A stretch of DNA of 64,000 nucleotides from Sphingobacterium paludis (GTDB lineage: Bacteria; Bacteroidota; Bacteroidia; Sphingobacteriales; Sphingobacteriaceae): NCBI RefSeq assembly GCF_004364125.1, contig NZ_SNZV01000002.1, positions 652,204 through 716,203 of the forward strand, given 5' to 3'. Of the stretch, positions 8,716 to 19,218 are shown in pieces (the stretch's first letter is position 1; every line of letters starts with the position of its first letter). The notes under the pieces are model-generated. The model searched no databases and was not told the DNA's origin. It saw nothing but the letters and a program-made list of their open reading frames with translations. The translations under genes were made by a program, and so were the position numbers.

Positions 8716-9663
8716 ATGGCTCAACCTCGTATCAGCAAGGCAAAACGAAGAAAAATAGCAATCTTTTTGCGATGTATGGGTATATCCTTCGTCGCCTGGC
8801 TGTTGTTTGCCGTTTCGACCGTTCAGACGTACACCATTAATGCGGGTATTTCTTACGTAAATATCCCGGAGAAGAAAGCATTTCATCCGCTGCAATCTGA
8901 TACGGTGAACATCCGGATGAAGTTAAGTGGTTGGAAAATATTCCTAAAGCGGTTGCACCCAGATACGCCACATATCCAAGTTGATTTGAGCGGTCTGAAA
9001 ACCAGAAATTTTATTGTGTTCACCAATCAGCTGGGCTACGTAAACCGGCAGTTCCCAAGCGATAACCAAGTTGTGTCCGTAAGTCCAGATACACTGTATT
9101 TCGATTTCTCCAAACAAACACAACGGAAAGTCCCGGTACGCCCACTTTACAACATGCAATTTAAAAAGCAGTACGGCATTATTGGCGATACGCGGGCAAA
9201 CCCAGAGTATGTCACCGTAACAGGCCCTTTGGAAGACGTGGCCAATATCGAATACTTGGAGACCGACACCATTAAAGGCGTCAATGTCGGTGCTGACATT
9301 CGAACGGTAGCCTACTTGAATAAACATCAAAAAAACAACATTACGATCTATCCAACGTTTTCCGAGATCAGCATCCCGGTCGGGGAGATCACCGAAAAAG
9401 TCGTGGAGCTACCTCTTAAAGTAGAAAATGCAGATCGCTATACATCTGTGCGCACACTGCCCAGCAAGGTGAAGGTAGCTTTTTTAGTTTCGCTGAAGGA
9501 CTATAATAAATGGTCGTCGCGAGACTTTGAAGCAATTGTAGATATGGAAAGTTGGGAGAAAAACAACGTGCAAAGTTTACCCGTGATTATCACCAAAATA
9601 CCAGATTACTGCAAACTTATTAGCGTGGAGCCGCAAAACGTAGACTTCTTTGTAAGACGATAA
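8716..9663 (+). CDS. YbbR-domain (CdaR-like) membrane-anchored protein
   Basis: The 315-residue product has a basic N-terminus (KAKRRK) and one membrane helix at about residues 16-37, then beta-rich extracytoplasmic repeats of the YbbR type (DLSGLKTRNFIVF, VSVSPDTLYFDF, VTVTGPLEDVANIEYLETD, ISIPVGEITEKVVELPLKV). In Firmicutes YbbR/CdaR proteins regulate the c-di-AMP cyclase CdaA. No cyclase gene lies next to it here; in Bacteroidota this protein is usually linked to coaE instead, as here, and its partner is unknown. The start agrees with a promoter -7 element immediately upstream. Confidence 0.85.
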   Translation: MAQPRISKAKRRKIAIFLRCMGISFVAWLLFAVSTVQTYTINAGISYVNIPEKKAFHPLQSDTVNIRMKLSGWKIFLKRLHPDTPHIQVDLSGLKTRNFIVFTNQLGYVNRQFPSDNQVVSVSPDTLYFDFSKQTQRKVPVRPLYNMQFKKQYGIIGDTRANPEYVTVTGPLEDVANIEYLETDTIKGVNVGADIRTVAYLNKHQKNNITIYPTFSEISIPVGEITEKVVELPLKVENADRYTSVRTLPSKVKVAFLVSLKDYNKWSSRDFEAIVDMESWEKNNVQSLPVIITKIPDYCKLISVEPQNVDFFVRR

Positions 9664-9673
9664 ATAAAGAGAA

Positions 9674-10276
9674 ATGGGATTAAAAGTTGGCATTACCGGT
9701 GGAATCGGATCGGGCAAAAGCTATGTGGCCAGAATCTTTCAGGCTTTGGGTGTGCCGTTCTATAACGCAGATAAGGAAGCTAAGGAACTCATGAATACCA
9801 GCGATGCCATTCGGCAGGCACTGATTGAAAATTTTGGCGCTGCCGTGTACGATAAGGATGATATGCTTGATCGTGCTTATTTGTCGTCCCGCGTTTTTAA
9901 AGATAAAGAGCAATTGGCTCGTTTGAATAGCATCGTTCATCCGCTGGTGATCGAGCATGGAAACGTATGGGCAGATAAACAGACAACGGCCTATTCGCTA
10001 AAAGAAGCGGCACTACTGTTTGAAAGCGGCTCCTATACATCCCTTGACTACACCCTATTGGTAACTGCTCCTGAACAGGTCAGAATAGCGCGTGTTATGG
10101 CGCGAGATCATGCAACAGAAGAACAGGTCAAAGACCGAATCAATAAACAGATGCCCGATACCGAAAAAATAGCGTTGGCAGATTTTGTTATCATCAATAA
10201 TGGCGAGCAGCCCCTGCTGCCACAGGTACTGAAATTACATGCATTTCTTATCGAAGCTTCCTCCACCATAAAATGA
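9674..10276 (+). CDS. coaE: Dephospho-CoA kinase
   Basis: The 200-residue product has an N-terminal P-loop GGIGSGKS (residues 9-16), the conserved YNADKEAKELM segment (base-binding and lid residues), and AALLFESGSYTSLDYTLLVTAP followed by RVMARDHATEEQVKDRINKQ. It phosphorylates the ribose 3' hydroxyl of dephospho-CoA in the last step of coenzyme A synthesis, in the cytoplasm. It follows the YbbR gene by 10 bp and overlaps the next gene by four bases (ATGA), which suggests translational coupling. Confidence 0.95.
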   Translation: MGLKVGITGGIGSGKSYVARIFQALGVPFYNADKEAKELMNTSDAIRQALIENFGAAVYDKDDMLDRAYLSSRVFKDKEQLARLNSIVHPLVIEHGNVWADKQTTAYSLKEAALLFESGSYTSLDYTLLVTAPEQVRIARVMARDHATEEQVKDRINKQMPDTEKIALADFVIINNGEQPLLPQVLKLHAFLIEASSTIK

Positions 10277-11220
10277 TATTAGACGATTTTCTTGTAAAAA
10301 CCGAACACGGTTACTATTGCCGCTATGGCGGATTCTACATCGATGCTATGCTCCCGGTAGCATGTAACTTGATTTCTCATGCGCACGGCGACCATGCGAC
10401 CAGTGGCCACCGACTTATGTATGCCACAGCAGCCACTTTCGCGTTTATGCGTAACAAATTTGGCAAGATAAGTGAGGAAAGCTTGCGTGTCGCAACATTT
10501 GGAAGCCACTTCACCATAGCGGATGTGGCGGTTACGTTCTTACCCGCCGGACACATGCTTGGCTCTGCACAGATCTTAATGGAATACAAAGGTATGCGTT
10601 ACCTCTATACCGGCGATTACAAGTTGCAGGACGATGCCACTTGTGAAGCGATCGAGATCGTGCAAGCTGACGTTCTGATTACCGAATCAACCTTTGCTAA
10701 CCCGGGCGTCAAACATCCAGATGTTACAGCCGAAATTTTAAAATTAAAAGATAAACCGAGCAACATCATGTTGGGGTGCTACACGTTGGGAAAAGCACAG
10801 CGTTTAACTGCGTTAATAAATCAATATCTGCCTGAACGCGAGGTGCTGGTTCACCATAAAATGTATCCCATACATAAACTATACGAAAAGCTAGGGCCCA
10901 CGCCGATGAAGTACAGTTTGTACAACAGAAAGGCTATGAAAGAAGGACCTGCTAATAAGGTTTATCTTGTTCCACCGTTGACCTTCAACAGTTATTTTAA
11001 GGCTAAAAATGTACTGAAGGCATTTGCTTCCGGCTGGGAAAGGCTGCAGCGGCAAAATGATATCGAACTCTACATTTCCGATCATATCGATTGGGATGAT
11101 TTACTTTATTTTATCGATAAGGTACAGCCCAGCGAAGTCTGGACCATACACGGTGATGGGCGACACCTACACACCCACTTTTCCGGGAAGCTGCAGGTTC
11201 GTGATATTATTAAGCAATAA
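10273..11220 (+). CDS. Metallo-beta-lactamase-fold exonuclease-like protein
   Basis: The 315-residue product has metal-binding motif HAHGDH at residues 36-41, a second histidine in LPAGHMLGSAQ, the TGDYK motif and a late histidine in TIHGDG. This pattern fits the beta-CASP-like, ligase-associated exonuclease branch of MBL-fold nucleases (ITESTF follows the metal aspartate). Those proteins are thought to process DNA ends when encoded next to an ATP-dependent DNA ligase. No ligase or helicase partner is encoded here; it is coupled to coaE by a four-base overlap. The nuclease role is inferred from the fold and motifs only. Confidence 0.8.
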   Translation: MILDDFLVKTEHGYYCRYGGFYIDAMLPVACNLISHAHGDHATSGHRLMYATAATFAFMRNKFGKISEESLRVATFGSHFTIADVAVTFLPAGHMLGSAQILMEYKGMRYLYTGDYKLQDDATCEAIEIVQADVLITESTFANPGVKHPDVTAEILKLKDKPSNIMLGCYTLGKAQRLTALINQYLPEREVLVHHKMYPIHKLYEKLGPTPMKYSLYNRKAMKEGPANKVYLVPPLTFNSYFKAKNVLKAFASGWERLQRQNDIELYISDHIDWDDLLYFIDKVQPSEVWTIHGDGRHLHTHFSGKLQVRDIIKQ

Positions 11221-11288
11221 CTGCTTTCACGGCACTGTTCTTGCAAGTTGATCGGTAGAAAATAAGATCAACTTAAAACTTACGCATT

Positions 11289-11405
11289 ATGAATAGATTT
11301 TTTAAAGTATTGTTTGCAGGCTGGGGAGCACGAAAGCTGGGCTTTGGGTGTTTCGGGACCATCATCGCGTTTATGATCATCTATTGGCTGCTCGGTTATT
11401 TATAA
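11289..11405 (+). CDS. Small single-helix membrane peptide (38 aa), unrecognised
   Basis: An ATG-to-TAA frame encodes 38 residues: a basic amphipathic start (MNRFFKVLFAGWGARKLG) followed by a hydrophobic helix (FGTIIAFMIIYWLLGY). It follows the MBL-fold gene by 68 bp and ends 89 bp before a strong bidirectional terminator. The basic start plus one membrane segment is plausible for a real small protein, but there is no obvious ribosome-binding site, and I cannot name a family. Confidence 0.5.
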   Translation: MNRFFKVLFAGWGARKLGFGCFGTIIAFMIIYWLLGYL

Positions 11406-11493
11406 CAGCCCGCGTCGCCTGAAGATCTCGTATTGCCGATTTTCGCCAGGTTAACGACTTCAACGATCTGCCTGGATAAAAGAAGCTGAAAAG

Positions 11494-11528
11494 AAAAACC
11501 CGATATAAAGCAATATATCGGGTTTTTT
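11494..11528. terminator. Bidirectional terminator between the 38-aa ORF and purH
   Basis: A 14-bp stem (11494-11507 with 11514-11527, AAAAACCCGATATA and its complement) and a six-base loop give A and T tracts on both sides. It serves the plus-strand genes ending at 11405 and minus-strand purH ending at 11550. Confidence 0.9.
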
Positions 11529-11549
11529 ATTTGTTTTTAAGGCACCAGA

Positions 11550-13076
11550 TTAGTGCTTGAAATGTCTTACACCCGTCACAACCATAGCGACACCTTTGTC
11601 ATTTGCCATGTCGGTAGACAATTGATCTTTTATGGATCCACCAGGTTGAAGGACAGCCGCCACACCGGCCTCGCCCGCAATTTCCACACAGTCTGGGAAA
11701 GGGAAAAATGCATCGGAGGCCATAACGCTTCCTTTAATCTCAAAACCGAAGGATTGCGCTTTCTCAATGGCTTGCTTCAAGGCATCAACGCGCGAGGTCT
11801 GCCCAACACCAGAAGCGATTAACGTGCTGTTTTTTGCAAAAACGATCGTGTTCGACTTGGTGTGCTTCACGATTTTATTCGCAAAATGCAGATCTTCTAA
11901 CTGCTCGGTGGTTGGCTGCGTAAGGGTTACCGTTGTCATTTCGGATGGCCCTTCTACCGTATTATCCTTATCCTGTAAGATTACCCCATTCAACAAGGTT
12001 TTAAATTGCGCTTTTGGCAGTGTAATAGACTTGCGGCGCAAAATAATTCGATTTTTCTTCGCGGTAAGTACACTTAGCGCCTCTGGCGTATATGATGGAG
12101 CAATCAACACTTCAAAAAATAGGTTGTTTATTTCTTCGGCCGTTTCTTTGTCCACCTCACCGTTGGTAATCAATACCCCACCAAAAGCAGATACGGGATC
12201 GCAGGCCAATGCGTCAAGCCAAGCTTGCTTAACCGTAGAACGCGAAGCAACGCCACAAGCATTGGTATGCTTAAGGATAGCAAAAGTAGGTGCCGTAAAC
12301 TCGTCAATTATAGCAACCGCCGCATCCACATCAACGAGGTTGTTGTAGGATAGTTCCTTGCCATTTAATTTGTCAAACATCGCATCCAAATCGCCAAAGA
12401 ATGTTCCTTTTTGATGCGGATTTTCTCCGTATCGTAAACTTTGGGCTTGTTGAACAGATTGTTTGAATACCGGTAGTGGCGCTTCCTCATTGAAATAGTT
12501 GAAGATAGCCGTATCGTAGTGAGACGATGTATTGAAAGCACGTTTTGCAAATTCTTTCCGTTGCTCAAGGCTCGTTTGTCCTTCTTGCTCGGCCAGAATA
12601 GCTTCCAGTTCCTTGTAGTCGTTTTTTGATGATATAATCACGACATCATTGAAATTCTTTGCTGCAGCGCGGATAAGCGATATACCACCGATATCGATCT
12701 TTTCTATAATGTCCTGTTGTGCCGCACCCGATGCCACAGTCTCCTCAAAAGGATAAAGATCAACGATAACTAAGTCAATCTCTGGAATGTCGTATTGCGT
12801 AAGTTGTTGTTGATCACTTTCTAAGGGACGACGGGCTAAAATTCCGCCAAATACTTTCGGATGAAGTGTCTTCACCCGTCCACCCAAAATCGAGGGGTAG
12901 CTCGTTAGATCTTCAACCGGCACGACATCAACGCCTTGTTCGCGGATAAAAGCTTCCGTACCGCCTGTCGAGTAGAAAGTGACTCCATATTTGTTTAACA
13001 GTTGAACGAGGGGGGCTAAGTTGTCTTTGTAATAAACTGACACCAAAGCATTTTTAATCTTAACAGGATGATTCAT
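11550..13076 (-). CDS. purH: Bifunctional AICAR transformylase/IMP cyclohydrolase
   Basis: The product is 508 residues from the ATG at 13076 (MNHPVKIKNALVSVYYKDNL), the normal family start; a frame extension to 13121 adds 15 residues unlike any PurH. The N-terminal IMP cyclohydrolase domain has STGGTEAFI, LGGRVKTLHPKVFGGILARR and DLVIVDLYPFEETV. The C-terminal transformylase has SLRYGENPHQKGTFFGD, LKHTNACGVASRS, SAFGGVLITN and SDAFFPFPDCVE. It catalyses the last two steps of IMP synthesis. A TATCTTTG element lies just upstream on its strand. Confidence 0.95.
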   Translation of the reverse strand: MNHPVKIKNALVSVYYKDNLAPLVQLLNKYGVTFYSTGGTEAFIREQGVDVVPVEDLTSYPSILGGRVKTLHPKVFGGILARRPLESDQQQLTQYDIPEIDLVIVDLYPFEETVASGAAQQDIIEKIDIGGISLIRAAAKNFNDVVIISSKNDYKELEAILAEQEGQTSLEQRKEFAKRAFNTSSHYDTAIFNYFNEEAPLPVFKQSVQQAQSLRYGENPHQKGTFFGDLDAMFDKLNGKELSYNNLVDVDAAVAIIDEFTAPTFAILKHTNACGVASRSTVKQAWLDALACDPVSAFGGVLITNGEVDKETAEEINNLFFEVLIAPSYTPEALSVLTAKKNRIILRRKSITLPKAQFKTLLNGVILQDKDNTVEGPSEMTTVTLTQPTTEQLEDLHFANKIVKHTKSNTIVFAKNSTLIASGVGQTSRVDALKQAIEKAQSFGFEIKGSVMASDAFFPFPDCVEIAGEAGVAAVLQPGGSIKDQLSTDMANDKGVAMVVTGVRHFKH

Positions 13077-13095
13077 TGTATGATGTTTGGAGCGG

Positions 13096-13122
13096 CAAAG
13101 ATACAAATTTTGGACTAACAAA
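13096..13122 (-). promoter_or_regulatory. Possible promoter for purH
   Basis: On the minus strand, TATCTTTG (13103-13096) matches the -7 consensus exactly. The nearest TTTG (13122-13119) is only 15 bases upstream of it, shorter than usual, so the -33 assignment is weak. Confidence 0.4.
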
Positions 13123-13249
13123 CGTCACCTTTGCGCGTATTAAATCGTTTTTTGGAACTTCATGATCGTCCATCTGTAGCTACGCTGCACTATCTTTAGG
13201 TTCAATGGCATAAATTATCATCCTTCTGCTGTACTTTTTGTACATTTAG

Positions 13250-14446
<1,197 letters not shown>

Positions 14447-14476
14447 GAACTAAAAATGGGAGCAGGGCTCCCATTT

Positions 14477-15052
14477 TTAATTATATTTTTTCAATAAATT
14501 TTCAATCACTTTTGGGAAATACTGGTGTTCCAGTTGCTGCCCTTTAAATTTGATGGTTTCTAAGGTATCGTCCGCGTCAATTTTAAATTTCGCCTGCTGT
14601 ATCACCTCGCCCTCGTCAAAATTTTCGTTTACGAAATGTATAGTAATGCCGTGCTCTTCTTCCGCTGCTTCCAGCACTGCTTTATGAACGCGATCACCAT
14701 ACATCCCCTTACCGCCAAACTTGGGTAAAAGCGCCGGGTGTATATTGATAATTTTATTTGGGAAGGCCTTTAAAAGATTTTCAGGAATCAGCCATAGAAA
14801 GCCAGCAAGAACGACTAAGTCGATCTCCAATCTTTTCAAGATATCAACCACTTCACTGGATTCATAGAATGTTTTACGATCAAAAACATGCGATGGTATT
14901 TCAAAGTTATCTGCACGCTGCAATACATAGGCGTCGGGGTTATTACTTAACACCAATGATACCTCCGCCATATTGGAGTACTTGAAATGTTCCATTATTT
15001 TTTGTGCATTAGAACCCGAGCCTGAAGCAAAGATAGCGATGCGTTTTTTCAC
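14477..15052 (-). CDS. purN: Phosphoribosylglycinamide formyltransferase
   Basis: PurN transfers formyl from 10-formyl-THF to GAR in purine synthesis. Seen: KRIAIFASGSGSNAQ at the N-terminus, VLAGFLWLIP, NIHPALLPKFGGKGMYG (catalytic Asn-His) and a C-terminal GITIHFVNENFDEGEVI. The start is uncertain. The frame opens with an ATG at 15118 (213 residues), but homology begins at VKKRIAIF, so I prefer the GTG at 15052 (191 residues, normal length). It is convergent with the esterase gene and separate from purH. Confidence 0.9.
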   Translation of the reverse strand: MKKRIAIFASGSGSNAQKIMEHFKYSNMAEVSLVLSNNPDAYVLQRADNFEIPSHVFDRKTFYESSEVVDILKRLEIDLVVLAGFLWLIPENLLKAFPNKIINIHPALLPKFGGKGMYGDRVHKAVLEAAEEEHGITIHFVNENFDEGEVIQQAKFKIDADDTLETIKFKGQQLEHQYFPKVIENLLKKYN

Positions 15053-15169
15053 AATATCGAATTTTTTGTCTTTTAAATATTGATTTGTAACCAAATATAT
15101 GTTATTTTCCCCATACATCGGCCCCCATATTAGGAATTAAGGGCACATCGTTCACTCAAATCGCTAATA

Positions 15170-15652
15170 ATGACAAAAATAAGATTATTGGTAGCCCTGA
15201 TTCTTTTAGCGCCCTATTGCTTCGGACAGAAGCAACCTACGCAGCTACCAACCCTAACAACTCTTCGGAACCACTACAACCCGGACGCCACTTTTCAAAA
15301 GATGCTACCCACGAAAGGCAAGCTAGTACTCGTATTTTATGATCCGGGCTGTGGCCATTGCCAAGAGCTGGGTCAGGATATCGCCAAAAATATAACGAAA
15401 TTCCAACAAGCTGCCCTCTTTTTTATCTCGATGAATGATAAAGAATATGTAGATGGCTATATTAATATGTATGCCAAAGGATTAAAAAATAGAAAAAATG
15501 TATCGTTCTGGAAGGAAGAAAGTGTGGAATTCATTGAAAAATTTAGTCCTGAAAATTATCCTGCCACCTATATCTACGACGCCGCTACAAAGAAGCTCGT
15601 GAAGTCTTTCCAAGGTGAAAGCAAGGTGTCGACGATTATTCCTTTCTTGTAA
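15170..15652 (+). CDS. Periplasmic thioredoxin-like protein
   Basis: The 160-residue product has a signal peptide (MTKIRLLVALILLAPYCFGQ) and a thioredoxin fold with active site CGHC (Cys61-Cys64) in LVFYDPGCGHCQELGQDI, plus a cis-proline region (ENYPATYIYD). It is predicted to be a periplasmic thiol-disulfide oxidoreductase, perhaps a reductase of the TlpA/ResA type. Partner and substrate are not indicated by neighbours. It is divergent from purN. Confidence 0.75.
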   Translation: MTKIRLLVALILLAPYCFGQKQPTQLPTLTTLRNHYNPDATFQKMLPTKGKLVLVFYDPGCGHCQELGQDIAKNITKFQQAALFFISMNDKEYVDGYINMYAKGLKNRKNVSFWKEESVEFIEKFSPENYPATYIYDAATKKLVKSFQGESKVSTIIPFL

Positions 15653-15861
15653 AAGCATAAGCCGGAGCCTGACCGCTTTTTAGCATTTTACTGAAAAGCC
15701 GCTATAACCCATAAACACAGCACGTTAATAGGCGACTATCTTTATTGAGACGAATAGCCGTTACCCATGTGCCGTGTAAAAGTAGTCTGCAGCGCCCAAG
15801 CCCATTAGAACTGCTTTCACGGACTAAGCGTTCTGTCATGGGAAACATGTGTGCGGACCGA

Positions 15862-17310
15862 CTAATTTTTTTCTGCTTGTTCAAGCAATCGCTCCATGAT
15901 CGCTACACTGATCTCTTCGACGCTTTCAGACTGGTTTGAAAGCACCACCAGCGACGTTTTGGTGTCTGGAGACAGGCCAATGAACGAACTACTTCCGGCC
16001 GTGCCACCGGTGTGTCGGTAATAGATAATTCCGTCAAGCATACTCATGTGCCAAGCAAGACCAATATCCATGTTATTCGGGGTGAAGAACGTAAATTGCC
16101 GCGTCAACGCCATGGCTTTCTGAAGATCGTCGGATGGCATCTTGAACTGTTCCACGGCGAAAAGTGTTAAATCCTTCACATTGGATTTTAGCCCGCCGGC
16201 TCCTATCATGGCCTTCCAATTCCAAACAGGCGTTTCATTGCCCTCCTCGTCATAGACTTTCAGAAAGGCCTGTTTCTTTTTTGGATCAGCCTTCTCCAGC
16301 GTACTTGTCATTTGAAGAGGTGATAATAGCGTTTCTTGTAAGTATTGCATATACGGCTTTTTGGTTATGATGGAAATCAATTCACCCAATAGACCATAGC
16401 CCAAATTGCTGTATTCATATTCTTCACCCGGATTTTTACCACCCTTGAACTGTTTCAAAAAGGAAAAAAGTGCTTTGCGATCGTATGCGGCATAAGGATC
16501 GCGCTCGTCAAAATCAGCTACGGTGTTCCAATTATCGGCTAGGCGGGGAAGCGACGACGTGTGGTTTGCTAACTGCTTCAATGTGATACCTTGTATGGCC
16601 GGATTCTGCGCAACGGAGTCCGGAAGAAATTTGCCGATGGGGTCATCGAGCTGTACACTATTTTTGGTCACCAAATCTGCCAAAAGCACCGCGGTGAATA
16701 CTTTGGTGATCGAGCCTATTTCATAGAGGCTGGTTTCGATCGGTAAGGTTTGATTTCCCTGCTCGGTCTCGCCATAAAAAAACGTCTTGTAGCTGTTTTG
16801 ATGAAACATAGCAATGGATAGCGATTGCGCATTGCCTTTCTTCACGTAACTGTTCGCTAAAGAATCAATATAAAAATCTAAGGGTGAAACCTTTTCTACA
16901 TTGCTGATGACTTCCGACTTCTCGGTTTTTTTTGCAATCGGTTTTTCTGCGGGAACAAACGCGAGCAGTTCATAATGCAAGCTGCTGTCCAAGGCCAGCT
17001 TAGCATGTAAAGCGTGCTCATCAAACTGTAACAAATACGTGGCCGTATTCTGTTTGAAATCTACCACATCGACCTGTTTTACGGTACCCAGCTGATAGAG
17101 CTTGTTTAAAACAAATGCCATCTGTTCGGCCGGAATCTGCTTTTTAAAATTGTCAGATGCCAGGCTGTAAATAGAGTCTGTCATCTGCGTATTGATAAAG
17201 AATTCAAGTTTGTTAAATACCGCTCGGTTAATGAGTTCGGCTTTACTCTGTCCGAAAACGCCCGTAAACGTGGAAAACAGAAATAATATAAAAAATAATT
17301 TGCGCCTCAT
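15862..17310 (-). CDS. Secreted class C beta-lactamase-fold serine hydrolase with DUF3887-like N-domain
   Basis: The 482-residue product has a signal peptide (MRRKLFFILFLFSTF through FGQ). Residues about 25-120 resemble DUF3887, a small NTF2-like domain often fused to hydrolases. The remainder is a beta-lactamase-type fold with nucleophile motif SITK (Ser200-Lys203), YSN (Tyr300-Asn302) and HTGG (433-436). Such proteins are D-aminopeptidases, esterases or penicillin-binding-like enzymes; actual beta-lactam hydrolysis is not implied. It is predicted periplasmic. It is a single gene on the minus strand. Confidence 0.85.
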   Translation of the reverse strand: MRRKLFFILFLFSTFTGVFGQSKAELINRAVFNKLEFFINTQMTDSIYSLASDNFKKQIPAEQMAFVLNKLYQLGTVKQVDVVDFKQNTATYLLQFDEHALHAKLALDSSLHYELLAFVPAEKPIAKKTEKSEVISNVEKVSPLDFYIDSLANSYVKKGNAQSLSIAMFHQNSYKTFFYGETEQGNQTLPIETSLYEIGSITKVFTAVLLADLVTKNSVQLDDPIGKFLPDSVAQNPAIQGITLKQLANHTSSLPRLADNWNTVADFDERDPYAAYDRKALFSFLKQFKGGKNPGEEYEYSNLGYGLLGELISIITKKPYMQYLQETLLSPLQMTSTLEKADPKKKQAFLKVYDEEGNETPVWNWKAMIGAGGLKSNVKDLTLFAVEQFKMPSDDLQKAMALTRQFTFFTPNNMDIGLAWHMSMLDGIIYYRHTGGTAGSSSFIGLSPDTKTSLVVLSNQSESVEEISVAIMERLLEQAEKN

Positions 17311-17433
17311 GAGCGCAAAATTACGGAAACAAACTTACATAAGTCTTATCATACAGTCATATATTCTGTCCCTCAAGTACAGTATGATCAATAACTTTCC
17401 TTTTTAGAGCTAGAAGTCTTAACCGAAAGACAA

Positions 17434-18177
17434 TTATAGACCTATAACTTGTTTTAGTCGTGCGTAGCCGGATTTACTTATACTAATCTTTTCACCGGTA
17501 AGCAGCGTCGCGATGTAGCTCTCTTTTTCCATAGGCTCAATTTTTGCGAGTTGGTCGACCTTTGCTATAAAAGAGCGGTGTACGCGAACAAATTGCTTCG
17601 GATCAAGTTGCTTTTCAAAAGAGCTCATGGTTTTATTTTTCAAAAATACACCGTCCTTTGTGTTGATCTTGACGTAATCATCGTACGCTTCCAAATAGGT
17701 GACCTGCTGCACGGGAATAATTTTTATTTGCGTGCCATTTTTTACAACGATGCGTTCTAGTGATTCTTCTTCCGTGATGGCGGCCACCTTAGAAGAGGTT
17801 TGCTGCGGCGTTGAACTATTGTTATTATAGGCGTTTCTGAATTTCAGAAGGCCCTGTTCAAAACGATCTTTACTTATGGGTTTCAATAAATAGTCAATGG
17901 CATTTTTTTCAAATGCCTTGATGGCAAACTCATCAAAGGCTGTCGTGAAAATAACATTCGGCATATCATCTACAATCTCCAGCATTTCAAAGCCCGTTAA
18001 CTTCGGCATTTGTATATCCAGAAATACCAAATCGGGCTGATGCTGTTGGATAGCCTTTGCGCCTTCAAAACCATCGCCGCATTCAGCTACAATTTGAATA
18101 TCAGCATGTTGTTTCAAATACTCCATAACTATCATGCGCGCCAATGGCTCATCATCAATAACAATGGTCTTAATCAT
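17434..18177 (-). CDS. LytTR-family response regulator
   Basis: The 247-residue product has an N-terminal receiver domain (acidic pair Asp8-Asp9, phospho-acceptor Asp54 in VFLDIQMP, Thr in FTTAFDEF, Lys in YLLKP) and a C-terminal LytTR DNA-binding domain from about residue 146 (IIPVQQVTYLEAYDDYVKI, then FVRVHRSFIAKVDQL). It overlaps the upstream histidine kinase gene by eight bases. Together with the LiaF-like gene it forms a three-gene minus-strand operon, most likely a cell-envelope-stress circuit. Confidence 0.92.
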   Translation of the reverse strand: MIKTIVIDDEPLARMIVMEYLKQHADIQIVAECGDGFEGAKAIQQHQPDLVFLDIQMPKLTGFEMLEIVDDMPNVIFTTAFDEFAIKAFEKNAIDYLLKPISKDRFEQGLLKFRNAYNNNSSTPQQTSSKVAAITEEESLERIVVKNGTQIKIIPVQQVTYLEAYDDYVKINTKDGVFLKNKTMSSFEKQLDPKQFVRVHRSFIAKVDQLAKIEPMEKESYIATLLTGEKISISKSGYARLKQVIGL

Positions 18178-19207
18178 ATTGTGGAATCTTTAAGGTCGAT
18201 GTAAATATATGGTCTTTAATTGATGTCTCCAATAAATCCGTGCGGCTATACAATAGGAATAAACGACGTTTTATACTGGAGAGTCCAAAGCCGGTTCCTT
18301 TTTTTGTTTCAAACTGGTCAGAATCGAATGGGTTCGTGATGGTGATATGGAGCATGTAATTAACCATGCGGATATCCACCGTAATTTGGACGTCGCCAAT
18401 AACGTTGTACAAGCCAAATTTGATCGCATTTTCCAGCAAAGGCTGTATGATCATGGATGGCACCTTTGCCCGTCCGGCATCTTCTTCTTGGTGAAAGGTT
18501 GTTGTTAGCCGATGGCCAAAACGCACCTTTTCAATATCTAAATACAGCCGTAAATGTGCAATTTCATCAGCTAACGGGATCAATTGCTTATCATCTTTGC
18601 GCATTGTGCCCCGCAAGAAATCTGATAATTGAAAGGTCATGTTGCGTGCCTCATCTGGCTTAATGCCAATGAGTGCGATGATCGAATTTAAACTGTTGAA
18701 AAGAAAATGCGGCTGCAGTTGCTGTCTTAAATTATACAATTCCGCATCCCGCAGTATGCGCTCAGACTCTTCCTTTCTTTTCTTGTTGTCCTCGTATTCC
18801 TCCTGTATATTCCAGAAGATATTGATGATAATCACGCATAGTAACAGCAGAAAGTTTATGATAAATCGATAGGGAAGGACTTCGTAAAAATGGGAGAGTG
18901 AGAAATGATCAAAAAATTGATTGAGCAAAAAAATGGATAAGCCCACACTCATCACCGTCAGGATAACACAAATCAGCATAATCTTGGTATACTGATTTTT
19001 ACGCGGTAAATAATATTGCAGCGTACTATAGATGAGGTAACAACAGATCGTAATGGATAGTGCGCCGATCATAGGTTCGTAAGGCGTCACAGGCTTCGGT
19101 CTGCAATCCCACCACAACAAAAAGTAGGATACAAAAAAGTATAAAATGCAAATGGTCCACGTCGTCACGTGGATCAAGCGGTTTTTGGATGTCAGCTTAA
19201 ATATCAT
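18170..19207 (-). CDS. LytS/YpdA-type sensor histidine kinase
   Basis: The 345-residue product has four predicted membrane helices in residues 1-135 and a short linker helix. The His_kinase domain follows (phospho-acceptor in LQPHFLFNSLNS, His167), then a HATPase domain (PSMIIQPLLENAIKFGL, GTGFGLSSIKRRL). There is no extracytoplasmic sensing domain, typical of intramembrane-sensing kinases. It lies 11 bp after the LiaF-like gene and overlaps its response regulator gene by eight bases. Confidence 0.92.
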   Translation of the reverse strand: MIFKLTSKNRLIHVTTWTICILYFFVSYFLLWWDCRPKPVTPYEPMIGALSITICCYLIYSTLQYYLPRKNQYTKIMLICVILTVMSVGLSIFLLNQFFDHFSLSHFYEVLPYRFIINFLLLLCVIIINIFWNIQEEYEDNKKRKEESERILRDAELYNLRQQLQPHFLFNSLNSIIALIGIKPDEARNMTFQLSDFLRGTMRKDDKQLIPLADEIAHLRLYLDIEKVRFGHRLTTTFHQEEDAGRAKVPSMIIQPLLENAIKFGLYNVIGDVQITVDIRMVNYMLHITITNPFDSDQFETKKGTGFGLSSIKRRLFLLYSRTDLLETSIKDHIFTSTLKIPQYD

Positions 19208-19218
19208 CTACCGCCTTT

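Noticed and set aside
15862..17310. Beta-lactamase resistance gene
   Set aside because: Motifs fit the broad class C-like serine hydrolase family with a DUF3887-like domain; nothing points to beta-lactam hydrolysis specifically.
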